DNA from: Christensenellaceae bacterium
GTDB lineage: Bacteria; Bacillota; Clostridia; Christensenellales; CAAEEZ01
Reading direction: 5' to 3'
DNA length: 21,722 nucleotides
Assembly (NCBI GenBank): GCA_020024085.1
Contig: JAHHUG010000014.1
Location: forward strand, 1 to 21,722
Under the pieces are notes generated by a model. The model saw only the letters and a list, made by a program, of their open reading frames with translations. It had not been told where the DNA came from and did not search any database. Below, one piece after another: positions 6,994-14,723 of the stretch (the first letter of the stretch is position 1; every line of letters starts with the position of its first letter). The translations under genes and the position numbers were made by a program.

Positions 6994-7179
6994 TTAGTCT
7001 TCGATAGCTTCTACTTTTACAAGATGAGATACCTTGCTAATCATACCACGGATAACAGTATTATCCTCGTGAATTTTGCTACTTCTAATCTTCTTTAAGC
7101 CTAAAGCTTCAACGGTTGCTTTTTGTTTTTGAAGGCAACCAATGGTGCTTTTAACTAAAGTTACTTTAATTTTAGCCAT
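6994..7179 (-). CDS. rpmD: 50S ribosomal protein L30
   Basis: This small 61-residue large-subunit protein is recognised by KIKVTLVKSTIGCLQKQKATVEALGLKK-type sequence, in which the family pattern is short beta strand, IG.....K.T...LGL.K. It ends in a strand with VSHLVKVE. It lies between rpsE and rplO in the standard order, with GGAGG-type sites before it and the next gene. The only cysteine (C15) is not part of a metal site. Confidence 0.97.
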   Translation of the reverse strand: MAKIKVTLVKSTIGCLQKQKATVEALGLKKIRSSKIHEDNTVIRGMISKVSHLVKVEAIED

Positions 7180-7189
7180 TTTTTACCTC

Positions 7190-7705
7190 CTAGCCTAAAA
7201 CTTCGTCTACTGCTTTGCCTCTAAGTTTAGCAACTTGCTCAACATTTCTTAATTCAGCAAGACCATCAATTGTAGCCTTTACACAGTTGATAGGGTTGTT
7301 AGAACCATAAGATTTAGTTCTAATATCCTTAATACCACAGCACTCTAGTACGGCACGAACTGGACCACCAGCGATAACACCAGTACCTTCTTCAGCTGGT
7401 AACATAAGTACTTTGCCACGAGCAAAAGTACCGATTACCTCGTGAGGAATTGTAGTACCAACTAAGTTTACATTAACCATATTAAGTTTAGCGTTTTGTG
7501 TTGCCTTCTCGATAGCCTCTGGAACTTCAGCAGCCTTACCGATACCACAACCAACTCTACCCTTTTGGTCACCTACTACTACAAGAGCAGCAAATCTCAT
7601 TGTTCTACCACCTTTAACAACCTTAGTTACACGGTTAATGTTAACTAATCTGCTAACGATGTCGTCATTTTCTCTATTTCTTTTGTTAAATTTTTCGTTT
7701 GCCAT
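7190..7705 (-). CDS. rpsE: 30S ribosomal protein S5
   Basis: S5 lies at the mRNA entry side of the small subunit, where with S3 and S4 it helps unwind mRNA and maintain accuracy. The 171 residues show the N-terminal double-stranded RNA-binding-like domain with NRVTKVVKGGR (24-34) and GDQKGRVGCGIGKA (45-58), then the C-terminal domain with EEGTGVIAGGPVRAVLE (105-121). The region equivalent to known spectinomycin-resistance sites (VVKGGR loop) reads as the ordinary form. It lies 9 nt after rplR. Confidence 0.98.
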   Translation of the reverse strand: MANEKFNKRNRENDDIVSRLVNINRVTKVVKGGRTMRFAALVVVGDQKGRVGCGIGKAAEVPEAIEKATQNAKLNMVNVNLVGTTIPHEVIGTFARGKVLMLPAEEGTGVIAGGPVRAVLECCGIKDIRTKSYGSNNPINCVKATIDGLAELRNVEQVAKLRGKAVDEVLG

Positions 7706-7714
7706 AGTATCCTC

Positions 7715-8083
7715 CTAGAATTGTAAGCCAGCTTCTCTAGCACCATCAGCAAGAGCTGAAACTCTACCGATGTAAGGATAACCACCTCTATCAAATACAA
7801 CAGTGGTGATACCAGCCTTGATAGCTCTTTCTGCAACAACCTTACCTACAACCTTAGCAGCATCAACTTTGTTAAGTTCCTTAACTGCTTCTGCGATTTC
7901 CTTTTCCATTGTAGAGCAAGAAACCAAAGTTTTGCCAGCAACGTCATCAATAATTTGAGCGTAGATGTTAGCATTACTTCTAAATACATTCAAACGAGGT
8001 ACAGCAGCTGTTCCTGAAATTTTTACTCTTATTCTACCATGTCTTTTTTGTCTGGTAGCATTTTTATCATTCTTATTAACCAT
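7715..8083 (-). CDS. rplR: 50S ribosomal protein L18
   Basis: L18 binds 5S rRNA together with L5 and joins it to the large subunit. The 122 residues match the family. Seen are the basic N-terminus KRHGRIRVKISGT, RLNVFRSNANIYAQIIDD, the helix KVVGKVVAERAIKAGI, and the C-terminal motif VFDRGGYPYIGRVSALADGAREAGL. The gene lies between rplF and rpsE with short spacings, as in all spc operons. Confidence 0.98.
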   Translation of the reverse strand: MVNKNDKNATRQKRHGRIRVKISGTAAVPRLNVFRSNANIYAQIIDDVAGKTLVSCSTMEKEIAEAVKELNKVDAAKVVGKVVAERAIKAGITTVVFDRGGYPYIGRVSALADGAREAGLQF

Positions 8084-8096
8084 TTCTTATCGCTCC

Positions 8097-8636
8097 TTAT
8101 TTACCTGCTTTCTTGCCTTCTTTTAGTTGAACGGTTTCTGTTGAATATCTGATACCATAACCATGGTATGGCTCAACCTTTCTAGCAGCCTTGATAGTTG
8201 CAGCAACATGTCCTACTAAGTCCTTATCAATACCTTTAATAACGATATCAGTAAGAGATGGGCATTCAATAGTAATTCCATTTGGTGCAACATACTCTAC
8301 TGGGTGAGAATAACCGATGTTCATAACAAGTTTGTTACCTTGAACAGCTACTTTGTAACCTACACCCTTAACAACTAGTGCTTTAGAGAAACCTTTTGTA
8401 ACACCTTCAATCATATTAGCTACCAAGCTTCTGTATAAACCGTGTAAAGCTTTTACACTTTTCTCATCGCTTGTTCTTGTAACTACTACATGATTGTCTT
8501 CAACAGCAATGTTGATTGCTTTTTTATAATCTTGCTTTAACTCACCAAGAGGGCCCTTTACTGTTACAACATTATCTGCAACTGTAACTGTAACACCTGC
8601 TGGTATAGCGACAGGAAGTCTACCTATTCTTGACAT
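8097..8636 (-). CDS. rplF: 50S ribosomal protein L6
   Basis: L6 sits near the GTPase centre of the large subunit beside the sarcin-ricin loop. The 179 residues show the family's two repeated alpha/beta domains. The N-terminus SRIGRLPVAIPAGV (2-15) is typical, GLYRSLVANMIEGVTKGF marks the inter-domain helix, and the signature EPYHGYGIRY is at 155-164. A short Lys-rich end (KEGKKAGK) follows. It lies between rpsH and rplR. Confidence 0.98.
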   Translation of the reverse strand: MSRIGRLPVAIPAGVTVTVADNVVTVKGPLGELKQDYKKAINIAVEDNHVVVTRTSDEKSVKALHGLYRSLVANMIEGVTKGFSKALVVKGVGYKVAVQGNKLVMNIGYSHPVEYVAPNGITIECPSLTDIVIKGIDKDLVGHVAATIKAARKVEPYHGYGIRYSTETVQLKEGKKAGK

Positions 8637-8646
8637 ATTCTACCTC

Positions 8647-9045
8647 CTACCAAATATAAGCAAGAACTTCGCCACCAACATGGTTAGCTCTAGCTTCTTT
8701 ATCAGTCATGATACCCTTTGAAGTAGATAGGATAGCGATACCCATACCATTTAATACCTTAGGGATATTGTTTGACTCTGCATAAACTCTAAGACCTGGT
8801 TTGCTGATTCTCTTAAGGCCTGAAATAACCTTATCGTTTTTACCAGCATATTTAAGGGTAATTTTAATTACACCTTGAACACTACCTTCCATAGTCTCAA
8901 CCTTTGATACATAACCTTCTTGTTCCAAAATATTTGCAATAGCAAGTTTAATTTTAGAATTTGGAACTTCAACGAATTCTTTTTTAGCAGTTAAGCCGTT
9001 TCTAATTCTAGTAAGCAAATCTGCGATTGGGTCTGTAATATTCAT
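8647..9045 (-). CDS. rpsH: 30S ribosomal protein S8
   Basis: S8 is a primary 16S rRNA-binding protein of the central domain. The 132 residues begin MNITDPIADLLTRIRN, the family signature, and include LKRISKPGLRVY (78-89) and the RNA-contacting STSKGIMTDKEAR (107-119). In E. coli S8 is the repressor of the spc operon, acting at an mRNA site before rplE. I did not see an obvious copy of that site in the 16-17 nt spacers here. It lies between rpsN and rplF. Confidence 0.98.
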   Translation of the reverse strand: MNITDPIADLLTRIRNGLTAKKEFVEVPNSKIKLAIANILEQEGYVSKVETMEGSVQGVIKITLKYAGKNDKVISGLKRISKPGLRVYAESNNIPKVLNGMGIAILSTSKGIMTDKEARANHVGGEVLAYIW

Positions 9046-9059
9046 CTGTCGTCCTCCTC

Positions 9060-9245
9060 TTACCAGCTTGCCTTTTTAACTCCAGGGATTTGACCTTTGT
9101 AAGCCAATTCTCTAAAGCAAATTCTGCAAATACCGTATTTCTTCAAAACAGCATGAGGTCTTCCACAGATTTTACATCTTGTGTATTCTCTGGTAGAAAA
9201 CTTTTGCTCTTTTTGTTGCTTATTTATCATAGCTTTCTTAGCCAT
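9060..9245 (-). CDS. rpsN: 30S ribosomal protein S14, type Z (zinc)
   Basis: S14 helps assemble the head of the small subunit. At 61 residues this is the short zinc form, with C24, C27, C40 and C43 in two C-x2-C pairs (RCKICG and GICRICF) and the usual end PGVKKASW. Gram-positive genomes often hold a second, zinc-free copy elsewhere; none is in this window. It lies in its normal place between rplE and rpsH. Confidence 0.98.
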   Translation of the reverse strand: MAKKAMINKQQKEQKFSTREYTRCKICGRPHAVLKKYGICRICFRELAYKGQIPGVKKASW

Positions 9246-9261
9246 AAGTGTAATCCTCCTA

Positions 9262-9816
9262 TTACTTTGCGAAAGGCATACCTAGTAGAGTTAATAACTC
9301 TTTTGCCTCTTCGTCTGTCTTAGCTGTGGTTACGATACAAATATCAAAACCTCTAACCTTGTCTACCTTGTCATAAGAGATTTCTGGGAAAATTAATTGC
9401 TCCTTAACACCCATAGCATAGTTACCTCTGCCATCGAATGACTTATTAGGAACACCCTTAAAGTCTCTAACTCGTGGAAGTGCGATAGAAATTAGCTTGT
9501 CAAAGAAGTCATACATTCTCTCGCCTCTAAGAGTAACTTTAGCACCAATAGCCATGTTCTCTCTTACTTTGAAGTTTGCAATACTCTTTTTTGACCTTGT
9601 TACAATTGGCTTTTGACCAGCGATAGCAGTTAATTCTTCAACAGCAGCATTGAAGCTCTTGCTGTTATCTTTAACATCACCTAAGCCCATGTTTAATACG
9701 ATTTTGTCCATTTTTGGAACCATATTAACATTAGCATAGTTGAATTTCTTTTGCATAGCTGGAACAGCCTCTTCTAAATATAGTTGTTTAACTCTATATC
9801 TTTCTTGATTAGCCAT
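9262..9816 (-). CDS. rplE: 50S ribosomal protein L5
   Basis: L5 binds 5S rRNA and forms the contact between the central protuberance and S13 and P-site tRNA. The 184 residues show NVNMVPKMDKIVLNMGLGD near the start, GQKPIVTRSKKSIANFKVRE, LRGERMYDFFDKLISIALPRVRDF and the C-terminal GFDICIVTTAKTDEEAKELL. Length is normal. The start lies only 3 nt after the rplX stop, so coupling is likely. Confidence 0.98.
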   Translation of the reverse strand: MANQERYRVKQLYLEEAVPAMQKKFNYANVNMVPKMDKIVLNMGLGDVKDNSKSFNAAVEELTAIAGQKPIVTRSKKSIANFKVRENMAIGAKVTLRGERMYDFFDKLISIALPRVRDFKGVPNKSFDGRGNYAMGVKEQLIFPEISYDKVDKVRGFDICIVTTAKTDEEAKELLTLLGMPFAK

Positions 9817-9819
9817 CTA

Positions 9820-10233
9820 TTAATCCTCCACTACAGCTTCTTCAGCCTTTTTAGTAGCTTTCTTTGTTGATTTTTTAGCTACCTTTTTAGCTGTCTTCTT
9901 AGCTGCTTTCTCATCTAGGTTAGCACCACACTTAGCACAGATTCTAGCTTTTACCATTTTGCCATCTTTCTCTACCATTTCGTGTCTAACTCTAACTGCC
10001 TTTTGGCACTTAGGGCAAACAAGCATAACATTAGATACATCAATTGTACCAGCTTGCTTAATAATACCACCTTGCTCTTGTGCACTTCTAGGTCTTACAC
10101 TCTTAGAAATCATGTTAGCATCGTTAACAATTACTCTGTTAGCAACTGGGTCAACGCTAATAACTTCACCTGACTTACCTTTATCTTTACCAGCGATAAT
10201 CATTACTACATCGCCTTTTTTAATATTATTCAT
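9820..10233 (-). CDS. rplX: 50S ribosomal protein L24 with Lys-rich tail
   Basis: L24 starts assembly of the large subunit by binding the 5' end of 23S rRNA. Residues 1-105 are standard: a KOW motif (KKGDVVMIIAGKDKGKSGEV), then a zinc-ribbon-like pair C73-x2-C76 and C99-x2-C102. The family usually stops near residue 103-108. Here a 30-residue tail follows, made of five xxKK tetrads (AAKK, TAKK, VAKK, STKK, ATKK) and an acidic end. Such tails resemble those of nucleic-acid-binding proteins such as histone H1-like proteins. The tail is in frame and directly followed by the normal rplE site. Its function is unknown. Confidence 0.97.
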   Translation of the reverse strand: MNNIKKGDVVMIIAGKDKGKSGEVISVDPVANRVIVNDANMISKSVRPRSAQEQGGIIKQAGTIDVSNVMLVCPKCQKAVRVRHEMVEKDGKMVKARICAKCGANLDEKAAKKTAKKVAKKSTKKATKKAEEAVVED

Positions 10234-10244
10234 AAGTCTGCCTC

Positions 10245-10613
10245 CTATAAAACTTCTGGAGCAAGAGATATAATCTTCATAAAATCTCTATCTCTAAGTT
10301 CTCTTGCGATAGGTCCAAAAATACGAGTTCCCTTAGGTTGTTTTTGGTTATCAATAATTACTGCTGCATTGTCGTCAAATCTAATGTGAGAACCATCTGG
10401 TCTTCTAACACTGTTCTTTGTTCTAACAATAACTGCCTTTACTACATCGCCCTTTTTAACAGCTCCACCTGGTGTTGCAGTCTTAACACTTGCAACGATT
10501 ACATCGCCAACTGAACCTGTCTTACGGTAAGAACCACCTAGTACTCTGATGCACATAATCTCCTTTGCACCTGAGTTGTCTGCTGCATTAAGAATAGTTT
10601 GTTGTTGTATCAT
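10245..10613 (-). CDS. rplN: 50S ribosomal protein L14
   Basis: L14 contacts 16S rRNA helix 14 and L19, forming an inter-subunit bridge. It is also the docking site for silencing factor RsfS. The 122 residues begin MIQQQTILNAADNSGAKEI and include GDVIVASVKTATPGGAVKKG, VVRTKNSVRRPDG-like sequence and the end ELRDRDFMKIISLAPEVL, all standard. It lies 11 nt after rpsQ and 11 nt before rplX. Confidence 0.98.
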   Translation of the reverse strand: MIQQQTILNAADNSGAKEIMCIRVLGGSYRKTGSVGDVIVASVKTATPGGAVKKGDVVKAVIVRTKNSVRRPDGSHIRFDDNAAVIIDNQKQPKGTRIFGPIARELRDRDFMKIISLAPEVL

Positions 10614-10624
10614 TTCTTACCTCC

Positions 10625-10903
10625 TTATTCAGCCTTAGTGATAACTTTTAAAAGTCTCCAGCACTTGTTTTTAGCAAGTGGTCTTGTCTCAGCAATCATA
10701 ACCTTATCGCCGATATTGCACTCGTTAAGCTCATCGTGAGCCATAACTCTCTTTGTTTTTGTAATATACTTCTTATATAGAGGATGTTTAAACCTATTTT
10801 CAATAGCAACTACGATTGTTTTGTCCATTTTATTGCTAACAACCATACCTACTCTTGTTTTACGAAGGTTTCTAGCCTCTGTGTTTACATTCATTTCTTC
10901 CAT
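10625..10903 (-). CDS. rpsQ: 30S ribosomal protein S17
   Basis: S17 is a primary 16S rRNA-binding OB-fold protein of the small subunit. The conserved core starts RNLRKTRVGMVVSNKMDKT and includes HPLYKKYITKTKRVMAHDE, ending CWRLLKVITKAE. Three in-frame ATGs lie near the start. GGAGG directly abuts the one at 10909, which is too close. It is six bases from the one at 10903 (chosen, 92 residues) and about 15 bases from the one at 10894. The chosen start adds a short acidic N-terminal extension to the usual MERNLRK-type start. Confidence 0.95.
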   Translation of the reverse strand: MEEMNVNTEARNLRKTRVGMVVSNKMDKTIVVAIENRFKHPLYKKYITKTKRVMAHDELNECNIGDKVMIAETRPLAKNKCWRLLKVITKAE

Positions 10904-10917
10904 TTTCATCCTCCGCC

Positions 10918-11163
10918 TTATTTAGTAGCCTTAGCTTTTTTAGCTGAAGCCTTCTTTAAAGGTTCATTAGAAATGTTTAACTCTCTTTCTCTAAGGATTG
11001 TCTTAATTCTAGCGATATCCTTTTTTGTAGAGTTGATTACATTTGAGTTGCTTAATTGATTAGTAGCATTCTTGAAACGAAGGTAGAATAACTCTGACTT
11101 TAATTCATTCAATTTTACTACTAATTCGTCATTAGTCATTTCAAAAAATTGTTTAGCGTTCAT
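10918..11163 (-). CDS. rpmC: 50S ribosomal protein L29 with basic tail
   Basis: L29 lies by the polypeptide exit tunnel and, with L23, forms the docking site for trigger factor and SRP. The fold is two long helices: MTNDELVVKLNELKSELFYLR (9-29) and KKDIARIKTILRERE (47-61). At 81 residues it is about 15 longer than usual. The extra is a Lys/Ala tail (KKASAKKAKATK), similar in kind to the L24 tail. It lies 2 nt after the rplP stop. Confidence 0.97.
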   Translation of the reverse strand: MNAKQFFEMTNDELVVKLNELKSELFYLRFKNATNQLSNSNVINSTKKDIARIKTILRERELNISNEPLKKASAKKAKATK

Positions 11164-11165
11164 TA

Positions 11166-11591
11166 TTATGCCTCCTCAACTTCAGCTTCCTTCTTCACAA
11201 ACTTTGTCTTGATAGGCAATTTGTGAGAAGCAAGTCTTAATGCTTCACGAGCAGTTTCCTCAGGGATACCAGCCATTTCGAATAGTACTCTACCTGGTTT
11301 AACTACTGCTACCCAATACTCTGGAGAACCCTTACCACTACCCATACGAGTTTCAGCTGGTTTCTCAGTTACAGACTTGTGAGGGAAGATGTCTACCCAA
11401 ACTTGTCCACCTCTTTTGATATATCTTGTCATAGCGATACGAGCAGCCTCAATTTGATTTGAAGTAATCCAAGCTGGCTCTAAAGCTACTAGACCGTACT
11501 CACCGTAAGCTATAACATTACCTTTGTTAGCCTTTCCTTTCATTCTACCACGAAAGACTTTTCTTCTTTTTACTCTTTTAGGCATTAACAT
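11166..11591 (-). CDS. rplP: 50S ribosomal protein L16
   Basis: L16 helps place tRNA in the A site and is added late in large-subunit assembly. The 141 residues begin MLMPKRVKRRKVFRGRMKGKA, as in the family (usually M-L-x-P-K-R), and contain IDIFPHKSVT-like sequence and ETRMGSGKGSPEYW (80-93). The ATG at 11591 shares a base with the rpsC stop (TAATG) and lies nine bases after GGAGG (11601-11605) inside rpsC. An open frame reaching back to 11651 has no binding site and lacks the family N-terminus. The C-terminus is acidic (EAEVEEA). Confidence 0.97.
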   Translation of the reverse strand: MLMPKRVKRRKVFRGRMKGKANKGNVIAYGEYGLVALEPAWITSNQIEAARIAMTRYIKRGGQVWVDIFPHKSVTEKPAETRMGSGKGSPEYWVAVVKPGRVLFEMAGIPEETAREALRLASHKLPIKTKFVKKEAEVEEA

Positions 11592-12253
11592 TATGCTTGT
11601 CCTCCTTGTCTTAAAGACTCTTTTACAAGGATTTCTCCTTTGTAAATCCAAACCTTAACACCGATAATACCGAATGTTGTGTTTGCCTCAGCAAAACCGT
11701 AATCGATATCAGCTCTTAAAGTTTGTAGAGGAATTGAACCCTCTTTGTAGCTCTCACTTCTAGCGATTTCAGCACCGTTAAGTCTACCAGAACACATTGT
11801 TTTGATACCTTTAGCACCAGCTTTCATTGTTCTTGACATAGCTTGCTTCATAGCTCTACGGAAAGCAACTCTCTTCTCTAGTTGAGCAGCGATTGACTCT
11901 GCAACTAGTTGAGCATCTGTATCAGCTCTCTTTACTTCCATAATGTTGATGTTTACATTTCTATCTGGGCAAAGTTTTGAAACTTGTTGCTTAATTTTTT
12001 CAACACCAGCACCACCTTTACCAATCATAACACCTGGCTTAGCAGTATAAATGCTTACATTTAACTTGTTAGCAGCTCTGTCGATTGTAATTTTAGAGAT
12101 TGCTGAATCATAATACTCTTTTTTAATGAACTTTCTAACCTTGTCATCTTCTACTAGATAATCAGAGAAGTTCTTTTTATTTGCATACCATTGGGCATCC
12201 CAACCCTTGATAACACCTACTCTTAGTCCGTGTGGATTAACTTTTTGTCCCAT
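11591..12253 (-). CDS. rpsC: 30S ribosomal protein S3
   Basis: S3 lines the mRNA entry channel and has mRNA helicase activity with S4 and S5. The 220 residues begin MGQKVNPHGLRVGVIKGWD, the family signature. A KH domain follows with the GxxG loop GKGG at 78-81, then the C-terminal domain with RAMKQAMSRTMKAGAKGIK and SGRLNGAEIARSE. It overlaps rplP by one base. Confidence 0.98.
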   Translation of the reverse strand: MGQKVNPHGLRVGVIKGWDAQWYANKKNFSDYLVEDDKVRKFIKKEYYDSAISKITIDRAANKLNVSIYTAKPGVMIGKGGAGVEKIKQQVSKLCPDRNVNINIMEVKRADTDAQLVAESIAAQLEKRVAFRRAMKQAMSRTMKAGAKGIKTMCSGRLNGAEIARSESYKEGSIPLQTLRADIDYGFAEANTTFGIIGVKVWIYKGEILVKESLRQGGQA

Positions 12254-12262
12254 TTTGTCCTC

Positions 12263-12652
12263 CTAGCAATTAACAGCATCTAATATGATGGTGATATGAC
12301 TTGACCTTTTGTCAATTCTAAATGCTCTACCTTGAGAATGAGGTTGCATTCTCTTAAGGATTGGTCCTTGGTCAGCAAAGCACTCAGCAACGAACAAATC
12401 ATCCTTGCTCATATTAAGGTTATTTTCTGCATTAGCAGCAGCTGAGTTTAATACCTTAATGATTGGCTTACTTGCAGCCTTAGGAGTATTTTCCAAAATA
12501 GCAAGAGCTTCGTTATACTTTTTGCCTCTAATTACGTCCAATACAATTCTTACTTTGTAAGGAGAAATTCTAATATATCTTGCAGTAGCCATAGGTCTTT
12601 TATCTGCATTTGCCTTTCTAGCAGCTGCTTTTTCTCTACTTCTTGTAGCCAT
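12263..12652 (-). CDS. rplV: 50S ribosomal protein L22 with N-terminal extension
   Basis: L22 lines the exit tunnel with L4; its long beta hairpin narrows the tunnel and influences macrolide response and nascent-chain stalling. The core ATARYIRISPYKVRIVLD starts at 22 and the hairpin (about 94-116) includes GPILKRMQPHSQGRAFRI with no unusual deletion. A basic extension of about 20 residues (RSREKAAARKANADKRP) precedes the core. GGAGG lies nine bases before the ATG at 12652, while the internal Met21 has no binding site, so the extension is probably real. Confidence 0.96.
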   Translation of the reverse strand: MATRSREKAAARKANADKRPMATARYIRISPYKVRIVLDVIRGKKYNEALAILENTPKAASKPIIKVLNSAAANAENNLNMSKDDLFVAECFADQGPILKRMQPHSQGRAFRIDKRSSHITIILDAVNC

Positions 12653-12665
12653 TTAACTTAACCTC

Positions 12666-12944
12666 CTATCTACCTTTAGATGCCTTTTCGCCAGCGTGAC
12701 CTTTGAAGGTTCTTGTTGGAGCGAACTCACCTAATTTGCAACCTACCATATCCTCAGTAACATATACTGGAACATGCTTTCTACCATCATGAACAGCGAT
12801 TGTGTGACCAACCATTTGTGGGAAGATTGTTGATGATCTTGACCATGTCTTTACAGGTTTTTTATTACCGCTTTCATTCATTTCTATAATTCTTTTAAGT
12901 AATCTTTCTTCAACGAAAGGTCCTTTTTTAACTGATCTACTCAT
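12666..12944 (-). CDS. rpsS: 30S ribosomal protein S19
   Basis: S19 pairs with S13 in the head of the small subunit. The 92 residues begin MSRSVKKGPFVEERLLKRI and include KTWSRSSTIFPQMVGHTIAVHDGRKH-type sequence and the end GEFAPTRTFKGHAG. All are standard, and the length is normal. The gene lies between rplB and rplV with 12-13 nt spacers. Confidence 0.98.
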   Translation of the reverse strand: MSRSVKKGPFVEERLLKRIIEMNESGNKKPVKTWSRSSTIFPQMVGHTIAVHDGRKHVPVYVTEDMVGCKLGEFAPTRTFKGHAGEKASKGR

Positions 12945-12956
12945 TTATATCCTCCA

Positions 12957-13784
12957 CTAATTAACACGCTTAATAATTAACTTATTAGAAGCGTTCTTCT
13001 TCTTTCTGGTCTTATAACCTAAAGCAGGTTTACCCCATGGGGTTACTGGGCTAGGCATACCAACTGGTGACTTACCTTCACCACCACCATGTGGGTGGTC
13101 ATTAGGGTTCATAACAACACCTCTAACAGAAGGTCTAACGCCTTGATGACGAGTTTTACCAGCTTTACCAACTCTAACGATTTCGTGGTCTAGGTTACCG
13201 ATTTGACCAACTGTTGCACGGCAAGTAATTAATACATATCTCATTTCACCACTTGGTAATCTAAGGATTGCATATTTGCCTTCTTTACCCATTAATTGAG
13301 CAGCAGCACCAGCTGTACGAACAAGTTGACCACCTCTCTTAGGTTGAAGCTCAACATTGTGAACAAGTGTACCTACTGGAATGTTAGCAAGTGGTAAGCA
13401 GTTACCTGCTTTGATATCAGCAGTTTCGCCACTTATTACAACATCACCAACGGTTAATCCAAGAGGAGCAAGAATATATCTCTTTTCGCCATCAGCATAG
13501 TTTAACAAAGCGATGTTAGCTGAACGGTTTGGGTCGTACTCAATGCTAGCTACTCTAGCTGGTACATTATCCTTATTTCTCTTGAAATCTATAATTCTAT
13601 ATTTTTGTCTATTTCCGCCACCGATATGTCTAACGGTAATTTTACCTTGGTTGTTTCTACCACCTGATTTGTTTAAGCTAACAAGTAGGCTCTTTTCTGG
13701 TTGATTAGTAGTAATCTCAGAAAAAGCAGAAACTGACATAAATCTACGAGCAGGAGAAGTTGGTTTATATCTCTTTATAGCCAT
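12957..13784 (-). CDS. rplB: 50S ribosomal protein L2
   Basis: L2 is a primary 23S rRNA-binding protein needed for subunit association and peptidyl transferase function. The 275 residues begin AIKRYKPTSPARRFMS, have the OB-fold core with IEYDPNRSANIALLNYADGE (81-100) and the SH3-like half. The catalytically implicated histidine region NDHPHGGGEGKSP (228-240, H230) is intact. It ends in a basic tail (KKKNASNKLIIKRVN). It lies between rplW and rpsS. Confidence 0.98.
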   Translation of the reverse strand: MAIKRYKPTSPARRFMSVSAFSEITTNQPEKSLLVSLNKSGGRNNQGKITVRHIGGGNRQKYRIIDFKRNKDNVPARVASIEYDPNRSANIALLNYADGEKRYILAPLGLTVGDVVISGETADIKAGNCLPLANIPVGTLVHNVELQPKRGGQLVRTAGAAAQLMGKEGKYAILRLPSGEMRYVLITCRATVGQIGNLDHEIVRVGKAGKTRHQGVRPSVRGVVMNPNDHPHGGGEGKSPVGMPSPVTPWGKPALGYKTRKKKNASNKLIIKRVN

Positions 13785-13796
13785 TTCTTAACCCTC

Positions 13797-14087
13797 CTAT
13801 GACAAGCTCTCGAAGAACTCGATTGCTTTGCTGTCAGCAGTTAATTGAACGATAGCTTTCTTGTAAGCAGGTCTTCTGCCCTCTGTTCTACCCATTCTCT
13901 TTAACTTACCGTCTAAATTCATTGTGTTTACTTTTTGTACCTTAACCTTGAAGATTTCTTCAACAGCCATCTTAATTTGAGTTTTGTTAGCATCTTTAGC
14001 TACTTCAAAAGTGTAAACTTTGTTTTGAATGCCATCATAACTTTTTTCAGATAAGATAGGTCTAATAATTACATCATAAGCTGTCAT
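13797..14087 (-). CDS. rplW: 50S ribosomal protein L23
   Basis: L23 sits at the tunnel exit and is the main docking point for trigger factor and SRP. The 96 residues begin MTAYDVIIRPILSEKSYDG and contain KVYTFEVAKDANKTQIKMAVEEIFKVKVQKVNTMN-type family sequence, then the basic loop GRTEGRRPAYKKAIVQL. The ATG at 14087 shares a base with the rplD stop (TAATG). Confidence 0.98.
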   Translation of the reverse strand: MTAYDVIIRPILSEKSYDGIQNKVYTFEVAKDANKTQIKMAVEEIFKVKVQKVNTMNLDGKLKRMGRTEGRRPAYKKAIVQLTADSKAIEFFESLS

Positions 14088-14707
14088 TATGCATATACCT
14101 CCTCAAGTCTTTCTACTGCCTTCTTAGTAAGTAGGCAATTGTGGTTAGCAACTAAATCATAAACATTGATTAAATCAACATGAGCTACAACAACTGTTGG
14201 AATGTTTTTAGCTGCTCTTGCGATTAAGCTATCGCTATCGTCATAAACTAAATAAGTTGTTTTGTCTAACTTTAAGTTACTTAAGATAGCAGCAACTTCT
14301 TTAGTCTTGTTATCCTTTAATGCAATCTCTTTTACTACTGTTAACTCGTTATCAGCAAGTTTCTTACTTAATGCAGAAGCTAAAGCTGCATCTTTCATCT
14401 TCTTGTTAATCTTCTTAGAGAAATCACGAGGCTTTGGTGCGAAAACTACACCACCCTTGTTGAATTGAGGAGCACGGATTGAACCTTGTCTAGCTCTACC
14501 TGTACCCTTTTGTCTATAAGGTTTAATTCCACCGCCTCTAACTTCTGTTCTTGTTAAAGTGCATTTTGTACCTTGTCTTTTGTTAGCAAGTTGTGCTACA
14601 ACTACTTGGTGGATTAATGCCTCATTATACTCAGCAGCAAATAAACTGTCACTTACATTCATTTTTCCACTAGCTTTGCCTGTGGTACTTAAAACTTTAA
14701 TTTCCAT
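14087..14707 (-). CDS. rplD: 50S ribosomal protein L4
   Basis: L4 reaches into the large subunit and its loop lines the exit tunnel opposite L22. In E. coli it also represses the S10 operon. The 206 residues include the tunnel loop TEVRGGGIKPYRQKGTGRARQGS (within 54-76) and the globular domain with FAPKPRDFSKKINKKMK. The end is VERLEEVYA. Whether L4 controls this operon through the rpsJ leader is unknown. It is coupled to rplW by a one-base overlap. Confidence 0.98.
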   Translation of the reverse strand: MEIKVLSTTGKASGKMNVSDSLFAAEYNEALIHQVVVAQLANKRQGTKCTLTRTEVRGGGIKPYRQKGTGRARQGSIRAPQFNKGGVVFAPKPRDFSKKINKKMKDAALASALSKKLADNELTVVKEIALKDNKTKEVAAILSNLKLDKTTYLVYDDSDSLIARAAKNIPTVVVAHVDLINVYDLVANHNCLLTKKAVERLEEVYA

Positions 14708-14723
14708 AGTTATTTACTCCTTA

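Noticed and set aside
7645..7839. Minus-strand frame bridging rplR and rpsE
   Set aside because: Out-of-frame overlap of two certain ribosomal genes, with no family match.
11592..11651. Upstream extension of rplP by 20 residues
   Set aside because: Lies inside rpsC, lacks a binding site, and the family N-terminus starts at the ATG at 11591, which has a good GGAGG site.
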